From the NCBI GenBank assembly GCA_934216375.1, contig CAKQBP010000069.1, positions 1-6,985 of the forward strand: 6,985 nucleotides of DNA, read 5' to 3'. Positions 5,058 through 6,985 of this stretch are shown here, piece by piece (the first letter of the stretch is position 1; the number at the start of each line of letters is the position of its first letter). The notes under the pieces were generated by a model. The model was not told the origin of the DNA, searched no databases, and saw only the letters and a list, made by a program, of their open reading frames with translations. Origin of the DNA: an uncultured Veillonella sp. GTDB lineage: Bacteria > Bacillota > Negativicutes > Veillonellales > Veillonellaceae. Position numbers and translations under genes: made by a program.

Positions 5058-6245
5058 TTATTGTAATTTTTTAGGATCTTTAAGTATCAATGAAGCCCCA
5101 AGACCCACTACTAGGAATGGTACAAGTGTCATCATAGCGGCAGGTAAAGAATAGGTATCCGCAAGGTTACCTACTACAGGTGCGATGATACCACCGATAG
5201 TTTGGCTCACACCGAGGGTAATACCAGAGGCAAAGCCGATGCTTTTAGCAAGGTAGGTTTGGCCTAGTACGATAACGGGGCTGTAGCTAAGAGCTTTAGC
5301 AGCGCCAATCATGAGTAGTAACATATAGGCTATAGGCATCATGATAACAGGGGAGAAGGTTGGCACTTCTGTTAATAGGAACATGGCCGGCAACCAAATT
5401 AATAGGGATAGTCTAATGATTTTGATAGGACCATATTTGTCGCCTAATAGACCGCCGATATATGTCATGAAGATGCCTATACTAAAGAATATGGTTAATG
5501 CAAAGCTACCTTGTTCTGGGCTAGTGCCGAGTTCACGAGTCCAGAAGATAGGAATAAATGCATTGATAACGCGGAAGTTTACCGATTGGCTTAGGATGAT
5601 AACGAACAAGATACCAAAGTATTTCCAGTAATTTTTGAGTGGTTTGTCTACAAGCGTAGGGTTTTCTGTAGCTACCGTTTGGTCGATAGTGCGTGCATGA
5701 GCTACTATGCGAGGCATGAGGATGAATAAAATCGTTGATATGATAAGACCTACCACGGTGAAAGCCGCCAATCCATGCGGACCTACTGTATAGGCAATAG
5801 AGCCCGCAAAGAGTGGACCGATGGCAAAACCAGAGCTACCGCCGATAGCAAAGGTGCCCATGGCTTTTCCTTTTTTGCCGCCACCGAGGCGGTTCATGAT
5901 CTTTGCCCCTTCAGGGTGGAAGATAGAAGACCCCACACCGGCTAAGGTGGCACAAACAAGTAAGCTTTCATAGGAGGTGACAAAACCCATAACACCTGTG
6001 CTACAAGCAGAGAGTAAAACACCTAAGGCGATGAGTCGAGGCTGATTGATCTTGTCAGAAAGATACCCTAATAATGGTTGTAATAATGAAGATAATGCTG
6101 TATTGGCTAAGATAAGAAAACCCGCTTGTTCTAAGCTGAGTCCATAGGTATAGATGAACAGTGGCAAGAGGGCAGGCAATATACTTTGGCAAGAGTCATT
6201 AATCATATGACTCACTGTAATGAGATAAGGGTAATATTTTTTCAT
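5058..6245 (-). CDS. fsr: MFS transporter, fosmidomycin-resistance (Fsr) family
   Basis: A 395-residue inner-membrane exporter of the major facilitator superfamily with twelve hydrophobic helices in two halves and a cytoplasmic loop near 181-205. It is close to the usual Fsr length (about 400). Family marks are SHMINDSCQSILPALLPLF (12-30), the motif-A loop GYLSDKINQPR (60-70) with a second copy GLLGDKYG (265-272), and SSIFHPEGAK (106-115), typical of Fsr proteins. Fsr exports fosmidomycin in E. coli; the natural substrate is unknown and here is only inferred by family. ATG 6245 follows GAAGGGA (plus 6254-6260) by 8 nt. The gene converges on cyuA and shares its terminator. Upstream there is almost no free space: the hairpin that ends the tRNA gene lies 18-46 nt before the start. 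Confidence 0.85.
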   Translation of the reverse strand: MKKYYPYLITVSHMINDSCQSILPALLPLFIYTYGLSLEQAGFLILANTALSSLLQPLLGYLSDKINQPRLIALGVLLSACSTGVMGFVTSYESLLVCATLAGVGSSIFHPEGAKIMNRLGGGKKGKAMGTFAIGGSSGFAIGPLFAGSIAYTVGPHGLAAFTVVGLIISTILFILMPRIVAHARTIDQTVATENPTLVDKPLKNYWKYFGILFVIILSQSVNFRVINAFIPIFWTRELGTSPEQGSFALTIFFSIGIFMTYIGGLLGDKYGPIKIIRLSLLIWLPAMFLLTEVPTFSPVIMMPIAYMLLLMIGAAKALSYSPVIVLGQTYLAKSIGFASGITLGVSQTIGGIIAPVVGNLADTYSLPAAMMTLVPFLVVGLGASLILKDPKKLQ

Positions 6246-6262
6246 AGTAGTGGTCCCTTCGC

Positions 6263-6291
6263 AAAAAAGCGCTAACCACGGTTAGCGCTTT
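6263..6291 (-). terminator. Intrinsic terminator after tRNA-Ser
   Basis: Leftward, AAAGCGCTAACC (plus 6280-6291) pairs perfectly with GGTTAGCGCTTT (plus 6266-6277) and runs into six T (plus 6263-6268). It starts 12 bp after the CCA end of tRNA-Ser, making it a textbook terminator of the tadA/tRNA transcript. It also sits directly in front of the ribosome binding site of the MFS gene, so it could attenuate that gene or form its 5' stem-loop. Confidence 0.85.
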
Positions 6292-6297
6292 ATATAT

Positions 6298-6326
6298 TTT
6301 ATATGGCAGAGGAGGAGGGATTTGAA
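6298..6326 (-). promoter_or_regulatory. Possible MFS promoter with its -35 box inside the tRNA T-arm
   Basis: TTCAAA (plus 6321-6326, part of the T-loop sequence) and TATAAA (plus 6298-6303) are 17 bp apart. Transcription would begin near 6291, at the terminator stem. This is the only reasonable promoter between the tRNA and the MFS start; the alternative is read-through of the terminator. The -35 match is four of six. Confidence 0.3.
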
Positions 6327-6394
6327 CCCCCGCGCCGGTTGCCCGACCTACCGCATTTCGAGTGCGGACCCTTCAGCCTCTTGGGTACTCCTCC
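6304..6394 (-). tRNA. tRNA-Ser, anticodon CGA
   Basis: A 91-nt class II tRNA with encoded CCA. The acceptor stem is GGAGGAG (5') with CTCCTCT (3', first pair G-U), then discriminator G73 and CCA. The D-arm has the serine-type CCCAAGAGGCTGAAGGG. The anticodon stem CCGCA/TGCGG closes the loop CTCGAAA, giving anticodon CGA for codon UCG. A long variable arm with CGG-GCAA-CCG follows, then the T-arm with TTCAAAT. The long variable arm and G73 identify serine. Its first 47 nt are also the last codons and stop of tadA. It probably shares the tadA transcript and ends at the hairpin at 6263-6291. Confidence 0.95.
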
Positions 6395-6893
6395 GTGTTT
6401 TACGGCGCTCTTTAAAAAAGTCTTTCATGATTTGACTACATTCATCACCAAGGACACCAGATGCTAGTTCAGGCTCATGATTTAAACCAGGGTGAGAGAG
6501 TACATTGAAAAGAGATTCTACAGCGCCTCCTTTGTAATCACTTGCACCATATACAACACGGTCAATACGACTGTTGATAATGGCCCCAGCGCACATCGGA
6601 CACGGCTCTATCGTAACATACAGGGTACAACCAGTCAACCGCCAGCGCTTGAGCACATCGCATGCTTCGCGGATGACGAGCACCTCTGCATGAGCCGTTG
6701 CATCGTGATCTAATTCGCGGCGATTATGGTGGCGTGAAATGATTGTATTGTTTTGAACTAAAATGGCGCCGATAGGAATTTCTCCTAAGTCATAGGCCTT
6801 GTGAGCTTCCTCTAGGGCAAACGCCATGAAATACTCGTCCCGAGTACGCTCATCCATATTTTTAATCTCTATAGGTGTAATGTCTTTTGTCAT
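6348..6893 (-). CDS. tadA: tRNA-specific adenosine deaminase TadA, 3' end overlapping tRNA-Ser
   Basis: TadA converts A34 to inosine in the wobble position of tRNA-Arg(ACG), an essential step in most bacteria. Numbering from the ATG at 6899, zinc ligands are His70 of HAE with catalytic Glu72, plus Cys100 and Cys103 of EPCPMCAGA. The C-terminal FFKERRK (161-167) is the usual end of the family. The start at 6893 is preferred because AAGAGG (plus 6901-6906) lies 7 nt before it but only 1 nt before the ATG at 6899; this gives 181 residues, longer than the usual 150-167. The surplus is a tail STQEAEGSALEMR encoded by the 5' half of tRNA-Ser, with the TAG stop just past the anticodon stem. RNase P cleavage of a joint transcript would cut inside codon 169 and leave a stopless message. 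Confidence 0.93.
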   Translation of the reverse strand: MTKDITPIEIKNMDERTRDEYFMAFALEEAHKAYDLGEIPIGAILVQNNTIISRHHNRRELDHDATAHAEVLVIREACDVLKRWRLTGCTLYVTIEPCPMCAGAIINSRIDRVVYGASDYKGGAVESLFNVLSHPGLNHEPELASGVLGDECSQIMKDFFKERRKTRRSTQEAEGSALEMR

Positions 6894-6916
6894 TCTCATA
6901 CCTCTTAATGTATAAT
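6887..6916 (+). promoter_or_regulatory. Strong rightward promoter over the tadA start
   Basis: TTGTCA (6887-6892) and a perfect TATAAT (6911-6916) with an 18-bp spacer point to the right. Its -35 box overlaps the tadA start codon and the region between the boxes contains the tadA ribosome binding site, so the rightward and leftward transcription units interlock. It should drive the gene that may begin at 6977. Confidence 0.55.
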
Positions 6917-6976
6917 ATCTTACATAAAGTCTATCATAGTGTACGCAGTTATGCGAATAGATTGTGTGAGGGTATT

Positions 6977-6985
6977 ATGGAGATT
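6977..6985 (+). CDS. Possible start of a rightward gene, cut by the window edge
   Basis: ATGGAGATT (Met-Glu-Ile) is preceded by TGAGGG (6967-6972) with a short 4-nt spacing and lies about 55 bp after the expected start point of the rightward promoter at 6887-6916. Only three codons are visible, so nothing can be said about the product. Confidence 0.4.

Noticed and set aside
5341..5631. Rightward open frame of 96 codons opposite the MFS gene
   Set aside because: The minus strand encodes transmembrane helices of a recognised family; the opposite-strand translation has no independent support.
6492..6713. Rightward open frame of 73 codons opposite tadA
   Set aside because: It is antisense to the zinc-binding core of TadA, and no promoter or ribosome binding site fits.
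6941..6955. Short inverted repeat CGCA-GTTA-TGCG at the right edge
   Set aside because: Four base pairs only, expected by chance.

Overview
The window comes from a low-GC, AT-rich-intergenic bacterium of Firmicutes type with compact genes and strong AGGAGG-like ribosome binding sites. The protein set (a MetQ-type lipoprotein, MenA, an Fsr-like exporter, TadA, and a RidA plus cysteine-desulfidase pair) and the two secreted small proteins fit a Negativicute, most likely Veillonella. This assignment is an inference from general resemblance; no database search was done.

Layout from left to right. Positions 1-200 (minus) hold the start of a MetQ-like methionine-binding lipoprotein with a good promoter at 246-274. 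An 18-bp perfect hairpin at 283-327 separates it from menA (343-1245, minus), a membrane prenyltransferase of menaquinone synthesis. The 1291-1487 gap is a divergent control region: a leftward menA promoter, a symmetric AT-rich inverted repeat, and a hairpin-rich leader for the rightward genes. Two adjacent rightward genes (1488-2432 and 2434-3213) encode paralogous exported proteins of unknown function. Next comes a rightward 532-residue reading frame (3346-4944) in which a damaged RidA enamine deaminase is fused to a cysteine desulfidase (CyuA/UPF0597) by what looks like a deletion of about 22 bp. A large nested inverted repeat (4973-5054) serves as a shared terminator with the convergent Fsr-like MFS gene (5058-6245, minus). 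Upstream of that gene lie, all on the minus strand, a terminator hairpin (6263-6291), a tRNA-Ser(CGA) gene (6304-6394) and tadA (6348-6893). At the right edge a strong rightward promoter (6887-6916) points to a gene that may begin at 6977.

How the parts relate. Cysteine desulfidases and related dehydratases release 2-aminoacrylate, and RidA removes it, so ridA-cyuA is a metabolically sensible operon and its in-frame fusion with loss of the RidA C-terminus is striking. TadA is a tRNA-editing enzyme, and its last codons and stop codon lie inside the tRNA-Ser gene on the same strand, so maturation of the tRNA by RNase P should destroy the end of the tadA message. I see no CRISPR array, insertion sequence, phage gene or integrase. 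The most interesting material is the tadA/tRNA overlap, the ridA/cyuA fusion scar, the hairpin between the menA ribosome binding site and its probable start, and the tandem exported paralogues.
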